DNA from: Dama dama
Taxonomy: Eukaryota > Chordata > Mammalia > Artiodactyla > Cervidae
Assembly: GCF_033118175.1 (NCBI RefSeq)
Contig: NC_083714.1
Span: 6,076,001-6,140,000 of the forward strand
Direction: 5' to 3'
DNA: 64,000 nt
Shown: positions 42,784 to 55,051 of the stretch, one piece after another
How the letters are laid out: each line of letters begins with the position of its first letter
Position numbering within the stretch: the first letter of the stretch is position 1
Position numbers and translations under genes: made by a program
Notes under the pieces: model-generated
Seen by the model: the letters and a program-made list of their open reading frames with translations, nothing else
Databases searched by the model: none
Told to the model about the DNA's origin: nothing

Positions 42784-45700
42784 TCAGTCCGTCAGTTCAG
42801 TTGCTCAGTAGTGTCTGACTCTTTGCGACCCCATGGACTGCAGCACGCCAGGCCCCCTGCCCATCATCAACTCCTGGAACTTGCTCAAACTCAGGTCCAT
42901 CTAGTCGGAGATGCCATCCTCTGTCGTCCCCTTCTCCTCCTGCCTTCAGTCTTTCCCAGCATCATGGTCTTTTCCAATGAGTCAATTCTTCCCATCAGGT
43001 GGCCAAAGTTTTGGAGTTTCAACTTCAGCATAAGTCCTTCCAGTGAATATTCAGAACTGATTTCCTTTAGGATTGACTGGTTGGATCTCCTTGCAGTCCA
43101 AGGGACTCTCAAGAGTCTTCTGTAACACCACAGCTCAAAAGCATCAATTCTTCGGCGCTCAGCTTTCTTTATAGTCCAACTCACACAGCCATACATGACT
43201 ATTGGAAAAACCATAGCTTTGACTAGACGGATTTTGTCGGCAAAGTAATGTCTGCTTTTTCATATGCTGTCTAGATTGGTCATAGTTTTTCTTCCAAGGA
43301 GCAAGTGTCTTTTAATTTCATGGGTGCAGTCACCATCTGCAGTGATCTTGGAGCCCCCCAAAAATAAAGTCTATCACTGTTTCCATTGTTTCCCCATCTA
43401 TTTGCCATAAAGTGATGGGACCGGATGCCATGATCTTCATTTCTGAATGTTGCGTTTTAAGCCAACTTTTTCACTCTCCTGTTTCACTTTCACCAAGAAG
43501 CTCTTTAGTTCCTCTTCACTTTCTGCCATGAGGGTGGTGTCATCTGCATATCTCAGGTTATTGATATTTCTCCAGGCAATCTTGATTCCAGCTTGTGCTT
43601 CATCCAGCCCAGCATTTCTCACGATGTGCTCTGCATAGAGATTAAATAAGCTGGGTGACAATATACAGCCTTGACGTACTCCTTTCCCAATTTGGAACCA
43701 GTCTATTGTTCCATGTTCAGTTCTGTTGCTTCTTGACCTGCATACACATTTCTCAGGAGGCAAGCAAGGTGGTCTGGTATTCCCATCTCTTTCAGAATTG
43801 TTCAGTTTGTTGTGATCCACACAATCAAAGGATTTGGCATAGTCAATAAAGCTGAAGTAGTTGTTTTTCTAAAACTCTCTTGCTTTTTCAATGATCCAAC
43901 AGATGTTGGCAATTTGATCTCTAGTTCCTCTGCCTTTTCTAAATCCAGCTTAAACATCTGGAAGTTCACGGTTCATGTATTGTTGAAGCTCGGCTTGGAG
44001 AATTTTGAGCATTGCTTTGCTAGTGTGTGAGATGAGTACAGTTGTGCGGTAGTTTGAACATTCTTTGGCATTGCCTTTCTTTCTAATTGGAATGAAAACT
44101 GACCTTTTCCAGTCCTGTTGCCACTGCTGAGTTTGCCAAATTTGCTGGCATATTGAGTGTAGCACTTTCACAGCATTATCTTTCAGGATTTGAAATAGCT
44201 CAGCTGGAATTCCATCACCTCCACTAGCTTTGTTCTTAGTGATGCTTCCTAAGGCCCACTTGACTTCACATTCCAAGATGTCTGGCTCTAGGTGTGTGAT
44301 CACACCATCGTGATTATCTGGGTCATGAAGAGCCTTTGTATAGTTCTTCTGTATATCCTTGCCACCTCTTCTTGATATCCTCTGCTTCTGTTATGTCTAT
44401 ACCATTTCTGTCCTTTATTTGCCCATCTTTGCATGAAATGTTCCCTTGGTATCTAATTTTCTTGAAGAGATCTCTAGTCTTTCCCATTTTATTGTTTTCC
44501 TTTACTTCTTTGCGTTGATCACTGAGGAAGGCTTTCTTATCTCTCCTTGCTATTCTCTGGAACTCTGCATTCAAATGGGTATATCTTTCCTTTTCTCCTT
44601 TGCCCTTCACTTCTCTTCTTTTCTCAGCTATTTGTAAGGCCTCCTCAGACAATTATTTTGCCTTTTTGCATTTCTTTTTCTTGGGGATGGTCTTAATCAC
44701 TGCCTCCTGTACAATGTCACAAACCTCCACCCATAGTTCTTCAGGCACTCTGTCTATCACATCTAATCCCTTGAATCTTTTTGTCACTTCCACTGTATGA
44801 TTGTAAGGTATTTAATTTAGGTCATACCTGAAAGTAGTGGTTTTCCCTACTTTCTTCAATTTAAGTCTGAATTTGGCAATAAAGAGTTCATGATCTGAGC
44901 CACAGTCAGGCCCCAGTCTTGTTTTTGCTGACTGGATAGAGCTTCTCCATCTCTGGCTGGAAAGAATATAATCAGTCTGATCTCTCTGTTGACCATCTGG
45001 TGATGGCCATGTGTAGAGTCTTCTCTTGTATTGTTGGAAGAGGGTGGTTGCTATGACCAGTTCATTCTCTTGGCAAAACTCTGTTAGCCTTTGCCCTGCT
45101 TCATCTTATAGTCCAAGGCCAGTTTGCCTGTTACTCCAGGTATCTCCTGACTTCCTACTTTTGCATTCCAGTCCCCTATAATGAAAAGGACATCTTTTTT
45201 GGGTGTTAGTTCTATAAGGTCTTGTAGGTCTTCATAGAACCGCTCAACTTCAACTTCTTCAGCATTGCTGGTTGAGGCATAGACTTGAATTACTGTGATA
45301 TCGAATGGTTTGACTTGGAAAGGAACAGAGATCATTCTGTCATTTTTAAGATTGCACCCAAGTACTGCATTTTGGACTCTTTTGTTGACTATGAGGGCTA
45401 CTCCAATTCTTCTAAGGGATTCCTGCCTACAGTAGTAGATATAATGGTCATCTGAGTTAAATTCACCCATTCCAGTCCATCTTAGTTCGCTGATTCCTAA
45501 AATGTCAGTGTTCAATGTTGCCATCTCCTGTTTGACCACTTCCAATTTGCCTTGATTCATGGACCTAACATTCCAGGTTCCCTTGCAATATTTTTCTTTA
45601 CAGCTTTAGACTTTACTTCCATCACCAGTCACATCTACGACTGGGCACGGTTTTTGCTTTGGCTCCATCTCTTCATTGTTTCTGGAGTTATTTCTCCACT

Positions 45701-46082
45701 GATCTCCACTAGCATGTTGGGCACCTACTGACCTGTGGAGTTCATCTTGCAGTGTCCTATCTTTTTGCCTTTTCATACTGTTCATGGGTTTCTCAAGGCA
45801 AGAATACTGAAGTGGTTTGTCATTCCCTTCTCCAGTGGACCGCGTTTTGTCAGAACTCTCCACCATGACCCGTCTGTCTTGAGTGGCCCTACACGGCATG
45901 GCCCATAGTTTCTTTGAGTTAGACAAAGTTGTGGTTCATGTGATCAGTTTGATTAGTTTTCTGTGATTTGTGGTTTTCATTCTCTCAGCCCTCTGATGGA
46001 GAAGGATAAGAGGCTTATGGAAGCTTCCTGAAGGGAGAGACTGAATGAGAGAAACTGGGTCCTGTTCTGATGGGCAGGACCA
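42784..46082 (-). mobile_element. BovB LINE, nearly full length, main part
   Basis: On the minus strand the endonuclease starts at MNQGKLEVVKQEMATLN (45560), with GDWNAKVGS following. The reverse transcriptase has YADD near 43545 and the 3' end is at 42784. The frame is broken into about five pieces. The 5' UTR continues past 46000 (GAAGGATAAGAGGCTTATGG) to an insertion at about 46083 and resumes at 46820. Confidence 0.92.
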
Positions 46083-46215
46083 TATTCTGCTACTGCTAAG
46101 TCACTTTAGTCATATCTGATTCTGTGCGACCCCACAAATGGCAGCCCACTAGGCTCCTCTGTCCATGGGATTCTCTAGGCAAGAATACTGGAGTGGATTG
46201 CCATTTCCTTCTCCA
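46083..46215 (-). mobile_element. Bov SINE, partial, inserted in the BovB 5' region
   Basis: It reads CTGCTACTGCTAAGTCACTT to GGATTGCCATTTCCTTCTCC. Confidence 0.85.
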
Positions 46216-46819
46216 TGACAAATTCTATAATGGTAGTCAAATTGAGGAAAAGTGTCAGATGAGCCTCTTACTGAACCACTCAGCCAAGACCATTTAGTCC
46301 CCTACAATGGAGCGACCTCAGCATGTTTCAGCCGAGCCCTGGGTATTCCTCGATTTTTTCCCAGTTGAACCCCCCTACCCAGTACCTTTCCACTGGGTGG
46401 ACAATTCTCCTGGCGTCTTTCAGCCAACCCCCCACCCAGCATCTTTTGACTGGGTGGGAATTCCTCAGTATCTTTCAACTGAGCCCCACTCAGTGTCTAG
46501 ACCATGAGTGGGTATGCCCCGGATGTTTCACCTGGGCACCCCTCCCCCCCCCCAGTATCTTTCCTACTAGGAGGGGGCAGGTAACCTGTTCCACCGCCAA
46601 ATAAAACTCAGAATCTTAACCAGTATGGGAGATTTAAGAACCAGGAGAGACTCACCCAATTTTGTCTGCACTCCCTTAGGAGGCGGATGGGCGCAAGGGG
46701 CCGCTGCTGGTACCAAAGCTCTGGTTCCTTGTGAAGTACAGTCGAAGGAAGGACTCTGGGTCGCTTCATTGGTCACTGTAACTGTCAACTAAAAAAAATG
46801 TTGTACAACTTGAGAGTTG
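46216..46819. repeat. LTR-like insertion with internal tandem repeats
   Basis: Between the two parts of the BovB lies about 600 bp of unrelated sequence. It has CAGTATCTTTC..CTGGGTGGG..repeats (46320-46570), an AATAAA near 46600 and a GTCAACTAAAAAAAATG edge like that at 27095. An LTR is the best guess. Confidence 0.4.
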
Positions 46820-46930
46820 TTCAGGGGCCATGTTCAGGAAATCTTTAATCCAATTTTCTGTTGATGGGCGAGACGGTGTTCCCTCCCTGTTGTTTGACCT
46901 GAGACCAAACTAGATGTTGTGGAACATTTT
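46820..46930 (-). mobile_element. BovB LINE 5' UTR, continued after insertion
   Basis: AAATCTTTAATCCAATTTTC, then GTTCCCTCCCTGTTGTTTGA, is the BovB 5' UTR sequence that should directly follow the part cut off at 46082. Confidence 0.7.
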
Positions 46931-47282
46931 GGCATGCCACAAAGACTAATGAGTCCATAGAAAAGGAACACAAGAGCTGGCTTGAACGGGTTCATACTGG
47001 GCAAATTTGAGGCAATTTAAGCATCCAAAAGAAAAATGATAGTAATAGATTACAATATACACAATGAAAAAAGAATCCAGGAGTCCATAATCATGGTCAA
47101 AAACAAAGGGAGAGGAGAGGCTTTTCTCCATAGAAGAATTTATTAATAATAAATTTAGAAGACATGACAAAATTAAGAAACCAATTGGTAACCATCAATA
47201 CAGTATATAATACTGGTAAGGAACTTCAGTTGATACTGAAACCATTGGATGAAACCTTAATGTGAAACGGAATATTTTGTTG

Positions 47283-47695
47283 TTGTTGTTGTTCAGTAGA
47301 TAAGTCATGTCCAGCTCTTTGCGACCCTGTGGACTGTAGCATGTCAGGCTCCTCTATCCTCCACTATCTCCTGGAGTTTGCTTAAATGCATGTCCATTGA
47401 GTCGGTGATGCCATCCAAACATTTCATCCTCTGTCGCCCCCTTCTCCTTTTGCCCTCAATCTTTCCCAGCATCAGGGTCTTTTCCTATGAGCTGGCTGTT
47501 CGTATCAGTTGGCCCAAGTATTGGAGGTTCAGCCTCAGCACCAGTCTTTCCCGTGAATATTCAGGGTTGATTTCCTTTAGGATTGACTGAGTTGATCTCC
47601 TTGCAGTCCAAAGGACTCTCAAGAGCCTTCTCCAAGACCACATTTCAAAAGCATCAATTCTTTGGCACTCAGCCTTCTTTATGGTCCAACCCCCA
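47283..47695 (-). mobile_element. BovB LINE 3' end
   Basis: It runs from TTGTTGTTGTTCAGTAGATA to the CTCAGCCTTCTTTATGGTCC block. Confidence 0.88.
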
Positions 47696-48627
47696 CCTAA
47701 GTACTTGTGAGAATATTTATACAGTGTTAAAGCCTCATCCCACAGATTGTAAGAAAAGGAAAGTAATTACCTTTATTAAAGTGAGATGTGGTGGACACCA
47801 CCTTAAGTAAGGCTCAAACTCTGAAGGAATCAGTATCATGTGTCCTTTGATATGATACAGTGGGAAAGACACATCGCCTAGTTAGTATTATCACTAAAGA
47901 TGTTGAACTAAGATTTAATAATTAAGAAAATAGTCACAGAAATTTAAAATGTGCGATGTTATCAACACAATGGTCCTAGGCCTTTTTAAATGTCAACATC
48001 ATGAAAGACAAAAACAGACCAGAGACTAGGTGTCTGTCGTACATTAAAGATGTAAGTGTTCCTTCTGTTATTCTTTCAGTTTCTTGAGGGGAAACAACAA
48101 GGAATAAGCCTAACAGAAGACGTACAGGTTTCAAAAGTTTACCACAAATATTTATCCAGGAATCTCTTTGTTTCCCAAAAGTTTTATCAAACACACAAAC
48201 TCTAACAAATGTTTATAATATATTTGCTATGTATATACTGCATTTCTTGCATGTATGGAAGATCAGTGATCAAGGCCTCTGCTGTCATGGAAGTGACATT
48301 TGGTGGTGAAAACAGAGGTAATGGTCAATAAGCAGGTAAACAGATAAATGAGAAGATACCAAATGTTGTAAAGAAAAGTAATCTAGATGAAATTGAGTCA
48401 ACAAGAGTCCTGTTTCAGAGAATGAAGAGCTCTCTAAAGAGATAACGTTTATTTTTTTTATTTTTATTTTTTTAAAGAGATAACATTTAAACCCAAAGTC
48501 TTGGCAGATTGAAGTAGTAAAATGCCATGATGTTTACAACTTCTTTGAATTAGTTGAGAAAGTGGGTGAGAACTTTCTTAGAGGTAAGCCATAGCTGGAA
48601 GCAAGGGCTCCACAGCAGGTTAGCAAG

Positions 48628-48852
48628 TAAGTGAGTGAGTGAGTGAGTGAAGTCGCTCAGTCGTGTTTGACTCTTTGTGAACCCATGGACAGTAGCCTAC
48701 CACGCTCCTCTGTCCATGGGATTTTCCAGGCAAGAATACTGGAGTGGGTTGCCATTTCCTTCTCCAGGGGATCTTCCCAACCCAGGGATCAGACCTGGGT
48801 CCTCCCACATTGTAGGCAGATGCTTTACTGTCTGAGCCACCAGGGAAGTCCT
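48628..48852 (-). mobile_element. Bov SINE with (GTGA)n edge
   Basis: A GTGAGTGAGTGAGTGAGTGA microsatellite is at 48633, then a full reverse monomer to CCACCAGGGAAGTCC. It lies about 300 bp upstream of F8 exon 26. Confidence 0.9.
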
Positions 48853-49149
48853 GCAAGTTGGCAAGGAGGCTCTTAATTCTAGATTTCATACGCCCTTTCC
48901 CAGGCACAGACTAAGTCATTCAGGGGACTAAGTCATTCATTCACCTCCCAGGGTTCAATCCCGAACTACCAAACTACGGGAAGCTTGGATCCCTCAACCA
49001 GAAATGAAAAAAGCTTCCGTGTTGGGCTTTGGGGTGGGTGCCCATGAAGAGCTATTGGTGAGTTCCAGACCATGCAGGAGGCCAGTGGAGGTGTATAAGA
49101 TTGTAATTATTTTCCTGTCAATCAACACATGCTGTCTGTCCTCTTTTAG

Positions 49150-49305
49150 GTTTTTCAGGGAAATCAAGACTCCTTCACCCCCGTGGTGAATGCTCTAGAC
49201 CCCCCGCTGTTTACCCGCTTCCTTCGGATTCACCCACGGAGCTGGGCAAACCATATTGCCCTGAGGCTGGAGCTTCTGGGCTGTGAGGCGCAGCAGCAGT
49301 ACTAA
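49150..49305 (+). CDS. F8: F8 exon 26, coding part (C2 end and stop)
   Basis: The exon has 51 codons and TAA, the same codon count as human exon 26 (residues 2282-2332). It begins VFQGNQDSFTPVVNALDPP and ends ALRLELLGCEAQQQY. The Cys aligns with Cys2326, closing the C2 disulfide. The last residues QQQY differ from the human QDLY. The acceptor is TCCTCTTTTAG. The stop is at 49303-49305, followed by the 3' UTR. Confidence 0.97.
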   Translation, partial: VFQGNQDSFTPVVNALDPPLFTRFLRIHPRSWANHIALRLELLGCEAQQQY

Positions 49306-49898
49306 GGGCCGGTGCCTCCCTCCTGTCCCTGAGCCTTTCCTAACTCAGATGCAGCGTCCCTGTGAGCCCTTCCGCCGGGTGACTTCCTGCCCCACGCTGC
49401 CCACAGTGCCATCGGTTTTTGCTGTATTTCAACACCTCTATGCCAGCAGTTATGCCCTGAAGCCACCCAAATCAATTGCCATGGGGACTGCGTTCTCTGG
49501 AGTCATGTGGAAAGCATTCTCCTCCGGAGGTGGCATTCACTTCCTCCTCTGTGGTGATGAAGAAGGGTCACGATCATACTAGGCTTCTAAAGGACATGTT
49601 TTTAATGTTTCCTCAGAAAAATGAGGAAACTCCGTGGCTCTCTGGCGTAGGAGACCCAACACGATCTACCTGGAAATTCTTTACCATGACTGAAAACTAG
49701 AGGCCCTCTTTACAGAGTTAAATCTCGGGGAGTCAGAAGGAAACTGAGCTGGTGGAAGCAGAGAGAAAATTCCTCCAGTCAGCCACATGCCCTTTCCAGG
49801 AGGAACCCCCGCCTTGCCCCACCCCTACTAGATAAGGTTCAAAATGGTTTACTGTCCTGGAAATGTCAGTGAAGATTAGAGATTAATTTATAGAAATC

Positions 49899-49904
49899 AA
49901 TAAA
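49899..49904 (+). terminator. F8: Possible proximal F8 poly(A) signal AATAAA
   Basis: The sequence reads ATCAATAAACTGCTTTG and is followed by a GT-rich stretch. At the matching place human reads GAATAAG from memory, so this may be a lineage-specific early site. Confidence 0.4.
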
Positions 49905-50107
49905 CTGCTTTGTTGTATAGCCTGGTAGAGATGTTAATCCCCCAAATGATGTGGTTTGACTGCCTGCAAAAGGTTAACCACTTTGATGTCGACCTTAATC
50001 ATCTTCTTGTAGCATTCTTTTCCCATTGACCGCATACATCTCTCTTTTTCAAATGCTCTTGGAACCAGCTCTTTTGTCTTCCTGCTGGAATAGTCAATAA
50101 TCAGTTG

Positions 50108-50113
50108 AATAAA
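50108..50113 (+). terminator. F8: Likely main F8 poly(A) signal AATAAA
   Basis: AATAAA sits in TTGAATAAAACATTGACA, close to the context I recall for the human F8 terminal signal. Cleavage would be 10-25 bases downstream. Confidence 0.7.
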
Positions 50114-50689
50114 ACATTGACATGTAAGACCAAATGCCTTTGAGAGTTCTGTTTTTCTACTGGCAATTTAAATGTGAAAGATGGAATTTTACAAAAACAA
50201 ATCGAGCCACTGAATGGCAGGATAGACAGCTTAGAAAAACAACTGAGTGAGTTAGAAAACCAGATTTCATGTAAAATGCAGTAAAAAGTGATATAATTTA
50301 TGAGGCAAAGCTAAAATTTTAAAAAATTAGAAGTGGAACCTTGACCCAGTAGCAGAGAGAGAGAGAGATGTTTAATCTTGACATCCATTAGCACTGTTCT
50401 CTTTCTTATCTCACAGATGGGAGTTTCCACTTTAGAAGGAGTAATTAACCCTGATGTTTCTGAGTATTCAGGGTGGCTGCTACACAGGAAAAGCAAAGAC
50501 AAATATGCTTGGCACTCAAGTGATTTATTCAGGCATCTCTTAGGATTAAGGCAGCAGTCCAGGCTCTGGCACATCCCACTAATCCCCCTTTTAAAAGTTT
50601 TCTAGAAGGACCAACCAGAATCCTGGAGAAGGTGTGGCAGAATGTGGCAAGCCTAATATGAGAAATGAATGGATTTGAGAGGTAGATGC

Positions 50690-51660
50690 TGCACTTGTAT
50701 CATCTAGATGTCCTAGATGTCAGTTCAGTGGTTGCATTCATCCCCCAAATGTTTTGGCTAATGGAGGACCTGTACTCAGAAACCTACAAGACCCTGATGA
50801 AAGAAATTGAAGATGACACAGATGGACAAAAGACACTGTGTTCATGGACTGGAAACATTAATATTGTTAAAATGACCATGCTACCCAAGGCAATCTACAA
50901 ATTTAAGGCAATCTTTATCAAAATACCCATGGCATTTTTCCAGAACTAGAACAAACAACTCTAAAATTTATGTGGAAACCAAAAAGACCATGAACAGCCA
51001 AAACAATCTTGAGAAAAAAAGAGCAAAACTGGAGGAATCAGGCTCTCTGACTTCAGACTGTATTACAAAGTTACAGTCATCAAAACAATATGGTACTGGT
51101 ACAAAAACAGAAATACAGACTAATGCAACAGGATAGATAGCCTAGAAATAGTCATGTGCCTATGGGCACCTTATCTTTGACAAAAGAGGCAAGAATATAC
51201 AATGGACAAAACACAGTCTCTTCAATAAGTGGTGTGGCAAAACTGGACAGCTACATGTAAAAGAATGAAATTAGAACATTTCCTCATACCATATACAAAA
51301 ATAACCCTATATGCAAAACAGAAAAAGAGACACAGATGTACAGAACAGACTTTTGGACTCTGTGGGAGAAGGCGAGGGTGGGATGTTTTGAGAGAACAGC
51401 ATCAAAACATGTATATTATCAAGGGTGAAACAGATCACCAGCCCAGGTTGGATGCATGAGACAAGTGCTCAGGGCTGGTGCACTGGGAAGGCACAGATCG
51501 TGTGGGGAGGGAGGTGGGAGGGAGGATCGGGATGGGGAATACATGTAAATCCATGGCTGATTCATGTCAATGTATGGCAAAAACCACTGCAATATTGTAA
51601 AGTAATTAGCCTCCAACTAATAAAAATAAATGGAAAAAAATAATAAAAGTAAAACATAGA
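50690..51660 (+). mobile_element. L1 LINE 3' end
   Basis: The ORF2 end (EDLYSETYKTLMKEIEDDTD, then TKITLYAKQKKRH) is broken. It is followed by the ruminant L1 3' UTR with GATTCATGTCAATGTATGGC and CCAACTAATAAAAATAAATG. Confidence 0.88.
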
Positions 51661-52030
51661 CTTTATTTAGTTTTTGAACTAAAGAGAATTCTTATTCCTG
51701 GATATAGAAGAACCTTATATTAGACATAGACATATATTAGACATAGAAGAAACTTAAATTGTATTAATAGGGCAAATAAAGCTCTTACATATTTGCATAA
51801 AAAAATAAACTCAAACTTGTATAATTATTTTGGAAAACAGTCTGGCATTATCTACAAAAGTTGAGCAAACAGATACCCTATGATAATTCTGTTGGGTAAT
51901 GACCTAGACCTAGAACTGCCATGTGAAACAAGAGACAGGGCAGCACTATTTGAAACAGCTCCAAACAGGAAACAACCTTTGTATATATCTCCTAGTGGCT
52001 TATTTTAATTGCTGTATAGTAATCCATTAT

Positions 52031-52203
52031 GGCTTCCCTTGTGGCTCAGCTGGTAAAGAATCTGCCTGCAATGTGGGAGACCTGGGTTTGATTCCTGGGT
52101 TGTAAAGATCCCCTGGAGAAGGAAAAGCCTACCCACTCCAGTATTCTGGCCTCAAGAATTCCATGGAGTTGCAAAGAGTTGGACACGACTCTTACGTTCA
52201 CTT
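52031..52203 (+). mobile_element. Bov SINE
   Basis: A box CTTGTGGCTCAGCTGGTAAAG, B box GGGTTTGATTCCTGG, with an internal deletion after CAAGAATTCCATGG. Confidence 0.88.
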
Positions 52204-52226
52204 TCAATCCATTATATAATATACAT

Positions 52227-52517
52227 CACAATTCATTTCAGTTCAGTTCAGTTCAGTCGCTCAGTTGTGTCTGATTCTTTGTGACCTCATGGACTGCAGC
52301 ACACCAGGCCTCCCTGTTCATCACCAACTCCCAGAGTTTGTGTCCATTGAGTCAGTGATGCCATCTAACAATCTTATCCTCTGTCATTCCCTTCTCCTCC
52401 CGCCTTCAATCTTCCCAGCATCGGGGTCTTTTCAAATGAGTCAGTTCTTTGTATCAGGCGGCCAAAGTATTGGAGTTTCAGCTTCAGTATCAGTCCTTCC
52501 AATGAATAGTCAGGACA
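52227..52517 (-). mobile_element. BovB LINE 3' end
   Basis: It runs from CAGTTCAGTTCAGTTCAGTC to AGTCCTTCCAATGAATAGTC. Confidence 0.88.
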
Positions 52518-54569
52518 ATGTATTTATCCATTGCTTTTCGGACTGATACATCATTTATGCCAGTTCTATGGATCTGATCATCCTTTTTAAAATTTTGATT
52601 TGTAACAACAGTTCTTTGTATGTTAAGAGCATTAACCTATTATCTGTCTTATATGTTATGGAATTTTTCACTTAATTTGTCATTAATGTTTGATCTTTCT
52701 TTACAATGTTTTTCTGTATGAAAACTTTACATTTTTATGCAATAAATTTATCAGTAGTTACACCTATGGCTTTGGGGTTTTATGACATGTTCAGAGTAGA
52801 TTTTTTTATACCAAGATTACAAAAAACTCATGTTTTATTCCAGCATGTGTATGGTTCTATTTTTGTTTAGTCCTTTTTTTGTTTGTTTGTTTTTTGTTTG
52901 TTTTTTTTGTTTGTTTAGTCCTTGATCCATCTAGAATTTTTTTGTGTGTGTATGACTCTAACTTCAGTCAGTGCATTCAAATGAATAACCAATCATCATA
53001 TTAAACCATCCTTTTTTCCCCACTGAAATGAAATGCCATCTATTAAACTGCCATATATACACTATTTTAGGGTGTAGTCGATACCATGTGGCAAACAAAA
53101 TATCTTAGAATTCTTCAAGCTCAAGAGGCTATGACTACCGTAAGGATGGGTTTTAGTATCAGCACAGATGTTTCCACATAGACCGAAGAAAACATCTGTA
53201 TGCTTAGCTGTCAGATAGAGACTGGGGGAGGGTCAAGTGCAGTCAATGATATCATAAAAGGGGAGAGAATTCTATTTGGAATTTCAGAAGCCTTAAAGGA
53301 AGGTTCTGGCCAGCTTCTTCTGAAGACTGAGGCTGGATTCACTGGCTTCTTCGCCTCCTTACCTGACTCAGGTCTCAGCAGTGGATGAGTGTATCAGTTG
53401 TAAATGTCTTAAGTAATAGAAAGCTTGGATACGAGTTTATTTTTGCAGAGCTAGCAGTTGAGAGGTGGGCAGATAAAGGTGTTGGTTTCGTGGCCTAAAA
53501 TTGTCATAGCTGAATCCAGGTCATTTTCTCATGCTTTTCCTGCTGATCACAAGATGACTCCTCCAATTCAGGTAACACTTAGAGAATGTTCAAGGCAGCA
53601 TAAATGGTAAACAGTAGCACCATATCTTTTCCCAAGACAGCAGAAAGTTTTCCCGGAAGCCACCCATCAAATCTCCATTATGCTTCAGTGTCCAAAAGTG
53701 GGGCCCATAGCCATCACTAGCAGCAAGGATGGCTGAGAAAATGGTATCTTTTCAACACTAAACTTTTCTAGACTGTCAGGTTGTATGTAATAAGTAAAAA
53801 GGGGATGGGGATGACCAGCAATGAAAAAAGTCTGCCCAAAGTCTGCCCATTCATTTATTCATTCAAAAAAAAAAAAAACATTATTGAGCACCTGAGCAGC
53901 CTATGTGAACCAAACAGAGAGGAGCGTGCGTGGCTTGTTCTTGAGGAAATGAGACTGAGGTGGAGTGATCAAAAGAAGATGATAAGACGTGATTTCAGGG
54001 CAGTTTGTAGGGCCCAATCTGACTTACAACAAAGTGACATCTCCTTGGCTCTTCAGTGGAGAAGAAGCTGAAAGGAGGCAAGGATAGTAGCAGAGAGACA
54101 GATGATGGGTAGCAGTGGAGGTGGTGAGAAGTGGCAAGATTATGGACACACTTTAGAGAACAAGCCAACCCGATTCCTCTGATAGATCAGCTGTTAGACC
54201 CTAAACCACACAGTTTCTACAAAATATACTTCTATTTTCTCCCAAGTTGCGTCAGCAAAGCTGACTCAAACAGGCACGTGTGCAGTGGGAACTTACCACT
54301 GCACAGCAAGGAATTTGCTTATGTGGTAGTCAGTGGACTTGGTCCCTAACCTCATCATAAAAATGGCAGGAAGTTATAAACTCTTGTGACCTGTAACTCC
54401 CTTCACATCAGCTGCACTGACTGCAGAATTCCTGGCCACCCCCATGATGGACTGTACCCCCTGATCCCGTGAAATCAATACCAGCTTAACAGTTTACACT
54501 GCTTATTTGCTGATTTAGTAATAAATCCTGGGTGCTAACACCACAAGAAGAATTTCAGGGGCTAGGTAC

Positions 54570-54705
54570 TTACTGGGAGAAGGATATGGCAACCCACTCC
54601 AGTATCCTTGCCTGGAGAATCCCGTGGACAGAGAAGCCGGATGGGCTGCTGTTCATAGGGTCGCAGAGTCGGACATGACTGAAGCGACTTAGCATGCATG
54701 CAGTA
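54570..54705 (+). mobile_element. Bov-A2-type SINE, partial
   Basis: It reads GGAGAAGGATATGGCAACCC to CGACTTAGCATGCATGCA. Confidence 0.85.
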
Positions 54706-55051
54706 ATAAACCCAACAACAAAGCAAAACACACACCAAAAAGATGTGGGACTGAAAAAGTGAAGTCAAAGACGACACCACCGATTTTCACCTGAACAACT
54801 TACAGCATTTCCCACTCATTGAGCTGGAGAAGGCTGAAGGGGGACCTGGTTAGGAGGGAACAGCAGGTGTCTCATCTGCTGAAGCTCAGTAAATTTCCGT
54901 CCTGTGTTCTTTCTTGGATGTGGAATGTCTTTTGCTTGGGAAACTGACTATTGTTCAGGATTCAGTGGTGTCAGTCAGTGAATTTTTTTTATGTTCATTA
55001 ACAGCTGTAGTTTTGTGATAAAAAACTAAACCATCGTTTTTAACTTTTCAG

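Larger units (their letters stand above)
36560..49149 (+). other. F8: F8 intron 25
   Basis: 12.6 kb, mostly repeats: Bov SINE (37343, -), L1 (37600-40735, +), BovB ends (40738, 41640 and 47283, all -), a near-complete BovB (42784-46930, -, interrupted) and a Bov SINE (48628, -). 36600-37240, 41830-42780, 46930-47280 and 47700-48620 show nothing clear, apart from the phrase TCTCCAGAGAAACAGAACCAAT near 37247, found in an ancient mammalian repeat. Confidence 0.85.
1..50130 (+). other. F8: F8 gene, 3' part (intron 14 to end of exon 26)
   Basis: F8 encodes coagulation factor VIII, the secreted cofactor of factor IXa in the tenase complex on activated platelets. Its domain order is A1-A2-B-A3-C1-C2. 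Twelve exons in this window match exons 15-26 in order, length and protein sequence. No stop or frameshift was found when I joined them by hand. The 5' part (promoter, exons 1-14, B domain) is outside the window. Intron sizes here are about 1.9 kb (15), 0.43 (16), 0.19 (17), 2.2 (18), 1.0 (19), 1.2 (20), 2.5 (21), 10.3 (22), 0.39 (23), 0.5 (24) and 12.6 (25). The end is set by the poly(A) signal at 50108 and is approximate. Confidence 0.97.
49306..50130 (+). other. F8: F8 3' UTR
   Basis: The UTR runs from the stop to about 50130. The segment AGGCTTCTAAAGGACAT near 49581 and the block from about 49865 to 50130 resemble the distal half of the human F8 3' UTR as I remember it. The final AATAAAACATTGACA at 50108 resembles the human terminal poly(A) signal region. 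The UTR is therefore about 0.8 kb against about 1.8 kb in human. An additional AATAAA lies at 49899. The cleavage site was not seen directly and is inferred from the signal position. Confidence 0.75.
50131..55051. other. F8-SMIM9 intergenic region
   Basis: It holds an L1 (50690-51660), Bov SINEs (52031 and 54570, +), a BovB end (52227, -) and a T/TTTG tract near 52880. 53000-54560 and 54710-55050 appear unique; any SMIM9 5' exon would be expected here or within F8 sequence but was not identified. Confidence 0.7.
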
